The notes below the pieces were generated by a model, which searched no databases, was not told the origin of the DNA, and saw nothing but the letters and a program-made list of their open reading frames with translations. A stretch of DNA of 33,392 nucleotides from Acidobacteriota bacterium (GTDB lineage: Bacteria; Acidobacteriota; Vicinamibacteria; Vicinamibacterales; JAHECP01), in contig JAHECP010000048.1 in NCBI GenBank assembly GCA_024641665.1, positions 1-33,392 on the forward strand, read 5' to 3'. Both the position numbers and the translations under genes were made by a program. Positions 14,642-23,173 of the stretch are shown in pieces. The number at the start of each line of letters is the position of its first letter. The stretch's first letter is position 1.

Positions 14642-15775
14642 CTACGCGTCCGGCGCGGCGTATTCGCGCCGCAGCAGCACCGGCCCGAGCTTCTGCGTCA
14701 TCACGATGGTGAAGAACTTCAGGCGCGGCGCTTTGAGATCGCGCCGCCAGATCAGCTCGCGCACGTGAAGCTCGGCCCTCGCGTCGGGGACCGCGGCCTG
14801 CATCTCCTGGAGCAACGCCCACTGCGCCCGGCTTGCGCTGATGGCCCGGCGCCCAGGCGCGGCCAGGTCGAGGGGCGTGACCACCGCGCTGGCGTAATCC
14901 GGGAACTGCCGGAGGAACGCCTGCAGGCGTGCAACGCCGTCGTGCACGTATCGCGGTCGATCCGCCAGGGCGTCGAAGACCTCGTCCGTCATGGCCTCGA
15001 CGGCCTCGTCGACGGGGAGGAGGCCGGCGGTCTGACGGGCCTTCTGGTCGGGTGTGCCGTGTTCCTCGATCCACGCCGCGATCGCCTGCTTCTTCTGCGT
15101 GTGGATCTCAAGTCCTTGTTGCACTTCTTGCTGCCGGTGCGCTCGAGTCGCCTGGAGATCGGCACGGAAGCGCCGGTACGCCTCCGGTGGCACGTCGCGC
15201 CCGGGGCCCTCGTCGATCTTGACATCGAACGCCACGCGCCCGCGGGGCGTCACGAGGAAACAGCGCTTCGGCGACGGGGACGGGTGGACGCCGGCGCGCT
15301 GGGTCGGATCCGCGAGGAAGCCTCCCGCGATCTGGCCGCGCCAAGCGAGCTCGGCTTCGCGCCGCTTCGCGCGAGACGCCGTCAGCTCGGCCCGGTATGC
15401 ACGCTCCAGCTCGTGATTGCGCGCGGCTTCCTTGAACAGCTCCTCGACCGACGGCGGCGCGTCGTAGACCGGGGGCTCGTCGATGCGCCGGACGCGCTCG
15501 GAGGCGTCGAGCTCGAAGCGCGGGCGCAGCTTGAGCCTCGCAACACCCCTTGCGGTCACCGTGACCAGGTGCAGGCGATTCGACGGCACGCGCACCTCGA
15601 CATGCTGCACCGCGCGGCCGTCACCGCCGGCCAGCAGCGACGCCTTCCGGCCCGCCTCGGACAAACGGTAGATTGCCGTGACCGTCAGCGCGGTCGGGGA
15701 ATCCTGCGGGATTGACGAGAATGAAGGCGATACCAGTTCGGGGCGGCGGATGGCGGCGCGGGCGGCGGTGTCCAT
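14642..15775 (-). CDS. Unrecognised island protein with coiled-coil middle
   Basis: 377 residues from the ATG at 15775, which has GGAAGGA upstream; the frame is open for 110 more residues but that stretch overlaps the SpoVG-like gene and has non-coding composition. I do not recognise it. The N-terminal 90 residues are beta-rich and contain repeated VTVTA-type strands. Residues 125-165 are a charged helix (EELFKEAARNHELERAYRAELT). About 195-260 form another long helix (RFRADLQATRAHRQQEVQQG). The end is mixed alpha/beta. There are no cysteine clusters or membrane segments. It lies between the second SpoVG-like gene and the DUF932 gene in one transcriptional direction, so a role in the element's DNA maintenance is guessed only from company. 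Confidence 0.65.
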   Translation of the reverse strand: MDTAARAAIRRPELVSPSFSSIPQDSPTALTVTAIYRLSEAGRKASLLAGGDGRAVQHVEVRVPSNRLHLVTVTARGVARLKLRPRFELDASERVRRIDEPPVYDAPPSVEELFKEAARNHELERAYRAELTASRAKRREAELAWRGQIAGGFLADPTQRAGVHPSPSPKRCFLVTPRGRVAFDVKIDEGPGRDVPPEAYRRFRADLQATRAHRQQEVQQGLEIHTQKKQAIAAWIEEHGTPDQKARQTAGLLPVDEAVEAMTDEVFDALADRPRYVHDGVARLQAFLRQFPDYASAVVTPLDLAAPGRRAISASRAQWALLQEMQAAVPDARAELHVRELIWRRDLKAPRLKFFTIVMTQKLGPVLLRREYAAPDA

Positions 15776-15836
15776 GCTCGGTCCTTCCTCGGCGAGCCGG
15801 CAGCTCAGGTCTTCAGTCCAGAATGGCTCTGCCCCA

Positions 15837-15865
15837 CCACCCGGCGCCGTTGAGGCACCGGGTGG
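15837..15865 (-). terminator. Terminator-like hairpin after SpoVG-like copy 2
   Basis: CCACCCGG-C-GCC pairs with GGC-A-CCGGGTGG around a GTTGA loop: 12 bp with one mismatch. It lies 66 bp after the SpoVG-like stop codon and 62 bp before the next start. No T-tract. Confidence 0.5.
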
Positions 15866-15930
15866 CAGTGCAGACAGGGTCTCCAGGCGGCGGCCGTGGT
15901 GGACGCCTCCTGGGATGCCGTGAGGGTCGG

Positions 15931-16251
15931 TCAGACCTGCGTCTCGACGCGGCTGTACGCCTCGAGGATCAGGGTCCGGACCGCCTCCTGCGCGCTGAGC
16001 TCGCCGTTGGCGGGCCGCAGCAGCGCGAAGCTCCGGCGTTCCCCGTCGACCGAGTACTGCCGGGCTGGGAACGTTACGTTCCGTCCGCCGTTGCGACGTT
16101 CCCATACGGCGAATCCGATCAGCTTGAGGCCGCTCAGCGGACCCGCCTCAGTTTCGAAGATCATCTCCGCATCGGCGAGCTTCCCTGGGGGATGGCCCGT
16201 CTCGTTGGGGAGGATCTTCACAGACACCACTTCTGTTCTGCCTTTGGACAT
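15931..16251 (-). CDS. SpoVG-like nucleic-acid-binding protein, copy 2
   Basis: 106 residues from the ATG at 16251, with GGAGGG upstream; the open frame to 16476 is not used because its extra 75 residues lack a sensible start and composition. It is a paralogue of the gene at 11655-11945, sharing the start SVKILPN, PPGKLADAE, GLKLIGFAVWERR, GRNVTFPAR and RRSFALLR. It is a little longer at both ends and has two extra residues before GPLSGLK. It is the promoter-proximal gene of the minus-strand module. Two copies bracketing a module could reflect duplication with divergence of DNA- or RNA-binding specificity. Confidence 0.62.
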   Translation of the reverse strand: MSKGRTEVVSVKILPNETGHPPGKLADAEMIFETEAGPLSGLKLIGFAVWERRNGGRNVTFPARQYSVDGERRSFALLRPANGELSAQEAVRTLILEAYSRVETQV

Positions 16252-16386
16252 GGTGGCCCTCCATGGACACCGGCGGTCTGTGACCGGCCGGCGTGGCCGG
16301 GTTCGCGCGGATCGCTGACGGATGCCGCGGAACAGGGGTAGGACGCACGACCCTGGGGGTGCGTACGCGGTGACGGGAAACCGTCT

Positions 16387-16414
16387 CAGATACCTATATG
16401 AACGCGGCTGTCGA
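16387..16414 (-). promoter_or_regulatory. Possible promoter for the minus-strand module
   Basis: On the minus strand TCGACA (16409-16414) is followed after 16 bases by TATCTG (16387-16392), a moderate match to a sigma-70 pair. It would leave a leader of about 135 bases before the SpoVG-like start at 16251. The 305-bp divergent gap (16252-16556) is the natural place for a promoter, but motif quality is low in a host of unknown sigma preference. Confidence 0.22.
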
Positions 16415-16556
16415 GCGGGACCTTTCAGGAGTCGTAGCTCCTGACATCGGCAGCGTAGGAAGGCCCAGACAGCCACGGAATTTCGGCCCTCGCTCCTTCT
16501 TTGGGATTTCGGCGTTATGAACTACTCTGTCGCGGACCGGAGGAGGGTCACACGGA

Positions 16557-16805
16557 ATGGCGCTTTCAAAGCAGGATCTGTCACGACTGGCAAAGGTCGG
16601 CGCGCAGGCTCGCCTGGAAGAGCTGGCGCGCGAGCGGGAGCTGATTCTAAAGGCCTTTCCGGAACTCGGTCACTTGGGGCCAACCACTTCGGCCAGACCG
16701 AAGCGTCGCGCCCGTCGCCGCATGACGGCGAACCAGCGGAAGGCGATTGGCGAGAGGATGAAGAAGTACTGGGAATCCCGGCGAAAGGGCCTGACGAAGA
16801 AATAA
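16557..16805 (+). CDS. Small basic DNA-binding-like protein
   Basis: 82 residues; ATG at 16557 with GGAGGAGGG upstream. The C-terminal half is strongly basic: KRRARRRMTANQRKAIGERM then KKYWESRRKG. The pattern of arginine cluster, helix, KKYWxxRR resembles small basic proteins seen in several bacterial genomes with no assigned function; a DNA-contacting role is likely. The N-terminal half is an amphipathic helix (RLAKVGAQARLEELARERELI). It is transcribed away from the minus-strand module, so it could be a regulator of the divergent promoter region. Confidence 0.65.
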   Translation: MALSKQDLSRLAKVGAQARLEELARERELILKAFPELGHLGPTTSARPKRRARRRMTANQRKAIGERMKKYWESRRKGLTKK

Positions 16806-17423
16806 GCCGCGCCGACACTTCAGTAACCGAACCTCACACGATGTTGTGACGTGGGCGCGCGGCGCTATATGTCCGATCCTCGCTGGGTTTGTCCGGGCCG
16901 CTGCTTAGTAAGCCTGTCAACTTGGCCGGATGCCCACGCAGCATCCTGTCCTCCTGGCTTCCGCCAAGGCTGCGGGCCTCACCGGCGTCTGGCGCGTCAG
17001 ACGTCCGCACTTACGACGGCCGCGACCGCCGACCCGTTTGCCTGATTCAGTGCGCCACAGCCGCCACCACGCCCTTGTCCAAATCTACGGCCCTTCGGCT
17101 CACCCCAAACGGACTGCCGTGAACCTGGCGCCCTCCCTGGACGCGGAAAGTCTCCCGTCCTCGAATTTCCGCTTGCTTTGCGTCCGGGGCATCGCGCAGA
17201 ATACAGCTACCCACCGGAGGATTCCGCGCCCGCCGTCGGGCGAAGGTGTTGATTTGTCCCGTGCAGCGCGAGCGTTGTCCGGGGAGAGCAGGGCGCGATC
17301 CTCCCAGCCGTGGTTTCTGTCGACCAGCCCTACGTCTCCTCCGTCGCGAGAGGCTGCCGCCTCGTTCTCTGTTCCCGAGTGCACTCAGCTGCCCGCCGCT
17401 TCACTCCTGTCCGGAGGGACGAT
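16806..17423. other. 618-bp gap without a supportable gene
   Basis: Open frames exist on both strands here, but their residue composition (Arg, Pro and Ser from GC-rich DNA) and lack of ribosome sites argue against coding. No transposase remnant or tRNA is seen. It separates the core module from the ABC-transporter cargo and marks a change in base composition, so it is a likely insertion boundary. The last ten bases hold the GGAGGG ribosome site of the next gene. Confidence 0.5.
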
Positions 17424-18338
17424 GTGAGCTTCGATGCCATCGTGAGGGTCATTGGCTGGATCGGTACGCTCTACCTGCTTTTGTGCTCCATGTACATGAT
17501 CCCGACGATTCGTAGCCTCAAAGAACGCCTAGCGACCGGGAGAACTCCCAACGTCGCGCCTCCTGGTGTTATCGGACTTGTCTATACAGCACTCACGTTG
17601 TTCGGCCTCTTGGCCGGAATGTGGCTGCTGAGTGTAACCCCTCTGCAACAACTGCTCGAGCGTTACTTGCAGCAGGTCTTCCTAGACGGTGCGCGAGCAG
17701 CCAGGATACAGTTCACGACTCTGGCAGCTTTTATATCGTTCAGCTTCGTTATTGGCAATCTCGCACGTTCCTACTTCAACCTTCATCGTATCGAGTCACC
17801 GCCGCCAGGCGACGATACTCTAGCATGCTACATTGGCGCCTTACCACGTGCTAGTGCATCTTTCGAGGTTGGCCTTCGATTCGCCATGGTGACCGCCATG
17901 GTCGGCCTTGAACGACTGTTGCACTCCATGAACATAGCGGGCCAGGCGTCCTCGGGCGCCCTGGCCGCCTCAGAAGTCGATCTGTTTGCTCATACCCTCG
18001 CTGTGTTTTGGCACGTCGGCCTCCTCTTCTACATAGTTCTTCTCCTGTGGGACTGTCTCCTGCTCTCCAATCGTCACAACCCAAGTGCAGCCAAGGTCGA
18101 CGAGACTGTCAGGATTCTCTGGCGCCAAGCTCTACCTGTTCACGTCTGTGGTCTCATCGTCTGCCTTTTCAATTGCGTGCCAACTTGGACACCATCGACC
18201 AGCCGAGCCGCCGATATTTGTCTCTCGTTTGCATCCTCAGCGGCCTTGGTCGGGATCGCCGTACTGATGGCACCGGCCTTCACATCTCTGCGCCACTTCG
18301 TTTTCCCGCCGGGTCGAAGCGCCACAGCAGTCACGTAG
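17424..18338 (+). CDS. Multi-pass membrane protein of unknown function, cargo operon
   Basis: 304 residues from a GTG at 17424 with GGAGGG nine bases upstream; the frame is open to 17310 but that part lacks a ribosome site. About six hydrophobic segments are visible: residues 6-26 (IVRVIGWIGTLYLLLCSMYM), 48-70 (LVYTALTLFGLLAGMWLL), 90-115 (FTTLAAFISFSFVIG), about 185-210 (FWHVGLLFYIVLLLWDCLL), 235-255 and 265-285. I do not recognise the family. It precedes the ABC transporter genes by 27 bp on the same strand and is probably co-transcribed; a role as sensor or accessory membrane subunit is inference. Confidence 0.7.
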   Translation: MSFDAIVRVIGWIGTLYLLLCSMYMIPTIRSLKERLATGRTPNVAPPGVIGLVYTALTLFGLLAGMWLLSVTPLQQLLERYLQQVFLDGARAARIQFTTLAAFISFSFVIGNLARSYFNLHRIESPPPGDDTLACYIGALPRASASFEVGLRFAMVTAMVGLERLLHSMNIAGQASSGALAASEVDLFAHTLAVFWHVGLLFYIVLLLWDCLLLSNRHNPSAAKVDETVRILWRQALPVHVCGLIVCLFNCVPTWTPSTSRAADICLSFASSAALVGIAVLMAPAFTSLRHFVFPPGRSATAVT

Positions 18339-18365
18339 ACCACTACTCGCCCTAAGGACACTGCA

Positions 18366-19328
18366 ATGCTTACACCAAGCCGCCTGACAAGTCTTGTCGT
18401 AGGCACCGCGTTGACGATGGCCTTCGTCCTCGCGTGCAGCGGCGAGTCGTCCCGCCGCTCCATTCGCGTCGGCATCCTGCAGCACGGGTCCGCCATTCCG
18501 TTTGTCGTGGCCGACCGGAAGGGGTTGTTCACGAAGCACGGTCTGCATGTGGAGCTTCAGGGGGTGTCCGCGCAGGAACAGATGCCCTCTCTGCTGAGGG
18601 GAGACGTCGACGTCATTTCGCCGAGCAGCTTCCCAGTGATTCTCTCCACCGCGCAGCAGAACCCGGGCCGCATTAGATGCTTTCTCACCGGAGGCGAGTC
18701 TCTTGCCGGTGATGTCATATATGGCTTAGTCGTCTCTCGGACCAGGAAGGCTCGCTCCCTCGACGAGCTCCGGGGCGGCACGATCGGCAGCGCCTCGAAG
18801 TTCACGACCGTCAACCTTCGGAACGTCTTGGCCGCGCGGTTTCCCCCCAACGACACAACGACTGTTCGCGAATTCGGCGACCAGGCCGTGATGCTCCAGG
18901 CTCTCCATCAAGGCAGCATCGAGGCAGCAGTCGTTGACCAACCTGCCTTGTCAAGCGACGCCATTCAGTCCGACTACGACGTCATCGAGCCCAACTTTCG
19001 AGCTCGATACCTCGGCGACCCTTATTGGAGCGGTGCTGCGGTCGTTGATTCCAGATGGCTGGCTACCAACGCCACCGCCTTCACCGCGTTTCTCGACGCC
19101 ATAGACGACGCCTTGGCTATCTGCAAGACTGATCCAACCGGCGCTAAACGGCTGTTTGTGGAGTACTTTCATTTGCGTGACGTTGACGAAAACGCGATCG
19201 GAATGTATGTGTATCCGAACGCTCGCTTCTCTCCACCGCCCGATCAGCTCTCGCGCTTACAAACGTCCCTAGTCGCGGCTGGAATGCTGCGGGAAGCTGT
19301 CGATCTCAAGACACTGTTTGTGCCGTGA
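18366..19328 (+). CDS. ABC transporter substrate-binding lipoprotein, SsuA/NMT1-like
   Basis: 320 residues; ATG at 18366. The N-terminal hydrophobic stretch ends in FVLAC-SGE, a lipobox with the lipidated Cys at 24, so it is anchored to the outer face of the cytoplasmic membrane or the periplasm. The body follows the SsuA/TauA/ThiY pattern: IRVGILQHGSAIPFVVADRKGLF, then GLHVELQG, DVDVISPSS and VDQPALSS. These proteins bind small molecules such as sulfonates, nitrate or pyrimidine precursors; the ligand cannot be read from sequence. Its stop overlaps the ATPase start by four bases. Confidence 0.85.
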   Translation: MLTPSRLTSLVVGTALTMAFVLACSGESSRRSIRVGILQHGSAIPFVVADRKGLFTKHGLHVELQGVSAQEQMPSLLRGDVDVISPSSFPVILSTAQQNPGRIRCFLTGGESLAGDVIYGLVVSRTRKARSLDELRGGTIGSASKFTTVNLRNVLAARFPPNDTTTVREFGDQAVMLQALHQGSIEAAVVDQPALSSDAIQSDYDVIEPNFRARYLGDPYWSGAAVVDSRWLATNATAFTAFLDAIDDALAICKTDPTGAKRLFVEYFHLRDVDENAIGMYVYPNARFSPPPDQLSRLQTSLVAAGMLREAVDLKTLFVP

Positions 19329-20020
19329 CCATCACTCCAGTCCTTTCGACGAAGTCCCTTGGCCTCGCCTATCGAGATCGTTGGCTCGTACGGGATCTCG
19401 CGCTGACCGTTTCCTCTGGCGATCTAGTCGCAGTCGAGGGACGCAACGGGGCCGGAAAGACGACGCTGCTTCGCACACTCCTGGGACTTCGACAGCCCCA
19501 GAGGGGTACCATCGCTCGGATGGTACACTGGCAGATCGGTGAGAACGTCGGTTTTGTGCCGCAGGATTCTCTGAGCACTCTTCTTCCCTGGTTCACTGCG
19601 GCCGAAAACGTCCTTGTGGGTCTGCTGAACCTTCGGCCAGATACACACAGCTGCGCCGAACGCCCTCATGTTGATCAACTTGCTCGTCAGCTAATCGGTG
19701 CGTCGTTCACGGGTAACGTCATCGCGGGTGTAGAGTCACTCTTTGGCTCTAGACCAGTCGACTCCCTCAGCGGCGGCGAACAGCAGAAGCTCGTCGTACT
19801 TCGGACTGTCTTGGCACTACCTAGTGTGCTGGTGCTAGACGAACCGTACCGCGAGCTGGACTACGGCGCGGCGGTAGCTTTTCGAGACTACCTCACAGGC
19901 TTTGTCGACCGCGGTGGAGCAGTCGTTATGGTTAGCCACCAAGACATCGGTCCCGGGCCTACGGTGCGCGTCAATCTTCAGCCGGAAGGTGTGACGACAT
20001 GTCTGCGCATCGCATCTTGA
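19325..20020 (+). CDS. ABC transporter ATP-binding protein
   Basis: 231 residues from the GTG at 19325, overlapping the preceding stop by four bases. All ABC motifs are present: Walker A GRNGAGKTTLL (about residues 39-49), Q-loop near FVPQDS, signature LSGGEQQK (about 148-155), Walker B VLVLDEP and H-loop VSHQD. It is somewhat short for the SsuB/TauB type but complete. It powers import by the permease downstream, whose start lies 22 bases inside this gene. Confidence 0.9.
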   Translation: MTITPVLSTKSLGLAYRDRWLVRDLALTVSSGDLVAVEGRNGAGKTTLLRTLLGLRQPQRGTIARMVHWQIGENVGFVPQDSLSTLLPWFTAAENVLVGLLNLRPDTHSCAERPHVDQLARQLIGASFTGNVIAGVESLFGSRPVDSLSGGEQQKLVVLRTVLALPSVLVLDEPYRELDYGAAVAFRDYLTGFVDRGGAVVMVSHQDIGPGPTVRVNLQPEGVTTCLRIAS

Positions 20021-20811
20021 TCCGCGTCGGGAGCAGAACGGCGGTGATTCTTTTGTGGGTTAGCCTCTGGCAGCTTCTCACTCACGTTAGCGATGCCAGT
20101 ACAGCCTTGCTTCCAGGACCTGCCGCTGTCCTAAGGACCATGCTCGAGGGTAGATTCGTGCATGAGAGTGTCCTACCTACCCTCGTTCCGACGACTCTCT
20201 GGGTACTTGGCGGCTGGCTGACAGGCCTCGCCATCTGTTTGGCCTTGTCCGTGATGTCGTCCTATTGCCAACCGACCGAGCCGCTTGTAGCCTTGCCTGC
20301 CGCCGTGGGGCGAACACTTCCTTCCGTTATCGCGATTCCACTGTTTGCTGCCTCATTCCGAAGCGGTCGGCTGGCGGTTTTGGCGTGCGCGACCGCGCTA
20401 GTCGTCGCTTACTCGTTTCCCACCCTAGCGCAGTCACTCCGAACTGCAAGGGCGGCGTGGGCCGCCATAGCTGGCGCCGTACGCCTGCGTTTCGGGCAGA
20501 CCCTGGCAGCCGTTGCCCTACCTGCCGTCGCGGCGGCACTTGCCGCCACGGCCGCCCAGTCGTTAGGCATCGCCCTTGTTGTCACGGTCGCTGGCGAGAT
20601 GATCCTCGTGGTGCCAGGCTCCCTCGGAGCCCGGGTCAGTGACTGGTACTTCGTCCTTCGGATGCGGGAGATGTACGCTCTCGTGGCTTGGCTGGTCATC
20701 GCGGCTGCTACAATGACGCTATCAACGCACATACTCGGTCAGATGCTGAGGCTGCCTGGTCGGCTAATGGTCAGGAGCGCTTCAGCTAGGCTCTCGCAGC
20801 ATGGCATGTGA
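19999..20811 (+). CDS. ABC transporter permease, SsuC/TauC-like
   Basis: 270 residues from the ATG at 19999, overlapping the ATPase gene by 22 bases. The binding-protein-dependent permease layout is visible: a first membrane segment VILLWVSLWQLL, a LLPGPAAVLRTM turn typical of SsuC/TauC, several further segments including LVPTTLWVLGGWLTGLAICLAL, and an EAA-like cytoplasmic loop at about residues 150-175 (AAWAAIAGAVRLRFGQTLAAV) that contacts the ATPase. It forms the membrane pore of the importer. Confidence 0.88.
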   Translation: MSAHRILIRVGSRTAVILLWVSLWQLLTHVSDASTALLPGPAAVLRTMLEGRFVHESVLPTLVPTTLWVLGGWLTGLAICLALSVMSSYCQPTEPLVALPAAVGRTLPSVIAIPLFAASFRSGRLAVLACATALVVAYSFPTLAQSLRTARAAWAAIAGAVRLRFGQTLAAVALPAVAAALAATAAQSLGIALVVTVAGEMILVVPGSLGARVSDWYFVLRMREMYALVAWLVIAAATMTLSTHILGQMLRLPGRLMVRSASARLSQHGM

Positions 20812-21667
20812 CTTGTTCGAAGACTTGGCAGGTTCACACTATCTCGACACGCGCTACCTGCCGTTGACGGTCGGGGCACGGCTAGTTGGCTCGGCTTGCA
20901 GGGCGGTGTCGCCAACGCTCTCAGTGCGCTCAGTTTGTGATCTAGGTTGTGGCCCGGGTCGATTGCTCCTACCTCTCAGGGACTTCACGGGTCGGCTATC
21001 TGTTGTTGGCATCGATCGGAGCGACGCGGTCTTGGGGTTTGCGTCGCGTCAGCTGCGATCGGGAAGTGGTGTTCGACTTTTGGCTGGTGACTGTCGCCGC
21101 AGGACCACTCTTGCTGCTGAATCTTGCGATATCACGTTCATGCACTGGTTGCTCAATGTATGCGCGGAGTGGGAGAGTGTCCTTGGCAACTCGCTGGCCT
21201 GGACCCGCGTGGGTGGCGCGATTGTCTGGTTTCACGAGACCGGATCGCTTTATGACGCGATCGACGGCCGGGCGGCTGATTTCGGATGTGAAGCTGCTCA
21301 AGAGCTATGGGAGACATTCTACTCTGCTCTCGGAGACTGGGGAGAACCGGAGCGGCTATCGTCTAGAGATGGCTTGGCCTTTCGAGAATTCGACTTGGCG
21401 TCGCATTGGTTGTGCCATGAGGGGGCTGAAGTGGAGAGGCTGATGGCGGCCTCCGTGACATGGAGCCGGTCGGTGACTCCCCGTTGGATCGTTGATCGCG
21501 TCTTGCTGCCACGAGTATTCTCAAACCTGCGGAGAGTTCCGGCGAAGACCTATGGGCGGGCGATGCGCGCAGTAACGAGCCTATTGGAACGATGGCCCAA
21601 CTCGGTCGATTGTCGGGTTCAGCTTCACTATCGAGCGTTTCCGGTAGTTGCGAGACGCCTTCGCTAG
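20801..21667 (+). CDS. SAM-dependent methyltransferase in the transporter operon
   Basis: 288 residues from the ATG at 20801, overlapping the permease by 11 bases. Motif I is SVCDLGCGPGRLLLPL (about residues 43-58), followed by VVGIDRSDAVL (motif II acidic residue), AGDC and a motif IV-like CDITFMHWLL, giving a class I Rossmann methyltransferase. The substrate-specific C-terminal part (SLYDAIDG onward) is not recognised. Its TAG stop is part of the CTAG target of the IS1182-like element, and the stop would be the same without the insertion. A small-molecule substrate handled by the transporter is possible but unproven. Confidence 0.8.
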   Translation: MACDLFEDLAGSHYLDTRYLPLTVGARLVGSACRAVSPTLSVRSVCDLGCGPGRLLLPLRDFTGRLSVVGIDRSDAVLGFASRQLRSGSGVRLLAGDCRRRTTLAAESCDITFMHWLLNVCAEWESVLGNSLAWTRVGGAIVWFHETGSLYDAIDGRAADFGCEAAQELWETFYSALGDWGEPERLSSRDGLAFREFDLASHWLCHEGAEVERLMAASVTWSRSVTPRWIVDRVLLPRVFSNLRRVPAKTYGRAMRAVTSLLERWPNSVDCRVQLHYRAFPVVARRLR

Positions 21668-23169
21668 GAGTCCGTCCGAGTAATGGCCGTGACAGTCACA
21701 TTCTCTCGTGCTGCGCGCCCGCAATGTCGGGCGCCGGTCTCGGCGATGGCCGCGTCGAGGTCCTGTGGGCGGCCGATGCGTCGGAAGACTGCCCCGGGCG
21801 ACCGATCATCCGCAGAGGCGATACAGCTTCAGAATGTTGTGCGTGGTGCACACCAGCGACCATTCGCCTTGCACCTGCTCGAACCCGCGCAACAGGAATT
21901 GTCGAAAGCCGCGCGCCTGCTTGATCTGCCCGATCACCGGTTCGACAATCGCTTTGCGTGCGGCGTAGACCGCCGCCCCGGCCTGGGTGTGCAGCTTGCG
22001 GGACATGCGGTCCACGCGTGTGGCGGTCTTCGGCAGTGGCCCACGCGGACAGGGTCCGGGCCGCTCGCCATGTGTCTGCTTCCGCGTCGAGATGTACGCG
22101 TCGATGGTCGTGTCGGCGATCGCGGCCAGATTCTCGTCCGAGCAATACCCCGCGTCGGCGAGGAGTGCCGTGGGCGTGTCGCCCGACTGCTGCGCGATGG
22201 TCGCAATCATCGGCATCAGCTGCTGCTTGTCGTTCGTCTCCTGCGTGACGGCCTGACCGACGATCAATTGCTGTTCGTCCACGGCGACTTGCACGTTGTA
22301 GGCCTGGACAAAGCCGTCCGGCCCCTTCATGATCCGCGACTCCGGATCGGTGAAGTTGTATTGCGCTTTCGACTCGGGCTTCGCCGATGCGGCGGGTTTC
22401 CCAGCCGCCGCCTCGTCTCTTGCGCGCGCTTCGAGCGCCCGTTTGGCTTCGCGAATCCTCTTCAGCCGGGTCTCGCGTCGCTGCAGTTCTGCCGGCAGTT
22501 CGTCGCCGCGCCGATCGACGCCATACTCGGCATCTTCGGCGAGGTCGGCCGCTTCCGCCTGCGCGAGCAAGTGGTTGACCTCCTCCCGCAACTGCTTCTG
22601 CTTGTCACACATCCGGCCGTAAGTCATCGCCTTGTGCTTCGACGCGTTCGCCTTCACCTTGCTGCCGTCGAGCGCCACGCGGCCGACCCGCGGCGCGCCG
22701 AGTTCGCGTGCCAGGCGCAGCACCTGCTCGAAAAAGCCTTTCAGCGTGGCCAGGTGCGTCTTGCGGAAATCCGAGATCGTGCGAAAGTCCGGGGCATTGC
22801 CGGCCGCCAGCACCCGGAAGGCCACGTCTTCAGCCAACCGGCGCTGAATCTTGCGCGACGAGAACACGCCGACGCAGTAGGCGTACACCAACACTTTCGT
22901 CAGCATGACCGGGTGATACGGCGGGTAGCCCCGCTCCTCGTCTTCGTACACCGCCGTGATCGCCGACAGATCCAATTGATCGATCAGGTCGCTCACGAAG
23001 TACGCCAAGTGGTTCTCCGGCAACCAGTCCCGCAGGCTCGGCGGGAGCAGCAGATCCTGCTCGGGCACGTAGGGCCGATAGGTTTTGGCCATCGCCCGCA
23101 GTGTAGTACATGTCGCTCGGCGCGCAGCACGGAAATTCACATGTCAGAGGCAATTACTCGGACACGCTC
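21668..23169 (-). mobile_element. IS1182-family insertion sequence
   Basis: 1502 bp bounded by CTAG on both sides (21664-21667 and 23170-23173). Terminal inverted repeats begin GAG-NNN-GTCCGAGTAAT and agree at about 16 of 20 positions, with a three-base difference near the tip of the left end. A single transposase gene fills most of it. If the four-base flanks are a target duplication, the target was CTAG at the stop codon of the methyltransferase. The right end is identical over 21 bp to both ends of the MITE at 32559-32687. Confidence 0.85.
21806..23092 (-). CDS. IS1182-family transposase
   Basis: 428 residues from the ATG at 23092; an upstream extension of 16 residues is possible but unlikely. 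The N-terminal DUF772 domain is clear (YVPEQDLLLPPSLRDWLPENHLAYF, GYPPYHPVMLTKVLVYAY), followed by the DDE catalytic part: RVALDGSKVKANAS, LLADAGYCSDENL and KAIVEPVIGQIKQARGFRQF. A charged linker of about 80 residues separates the first two. The protein looks intact and the ends are present, so the copy may be active. Confidence 0.92.
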   Translation of the reverse strand: MAKTYRPYVPEQDLLLPPSLRDWLPENHLAYFVSDLIDQLDLSAITAVYEDEERGYPPYHPVMLTKVLVYAYCVGVFSSRKIQRRLAEDVAFRVLAAGNAPDFRTISDFRKTHLATLKGFFEQVLRLARELGAPRVGRVALDGSKVKANASKHKAMTYGRMCDKQKQLREEVNHLLAQAEAADLAEDAEYGVDRRGDELPAELQRRETRLKRIREAKRALEARARDEAAAGKPAASAKPESKAQYNFTDPESRIMKGPDGFVQAYNVQVAVDEQQLIVGQAVTQETNDKQQLMPMIATIAQQSGDTPTALLADAGYCSDENLAAIADTTIDAYISTRKQTHGERPGPCPRGPLPKTATRVDRMSRKLHTQAGAAVYAARKAIVEPVIGQIKQARGFRQFLLRGFEQVQGEWSLVCTTHNILKLYRLCG

Positions 23170-23173
23170 CTAG

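Noticed and set aside
16930-17427. 165-codon plus-strand frame before the membrane-protein gene
   Set aside because: No ribosome site, Arg/Pro/Ser-rich composition and no domain; it overlaps the better start of the next gene.
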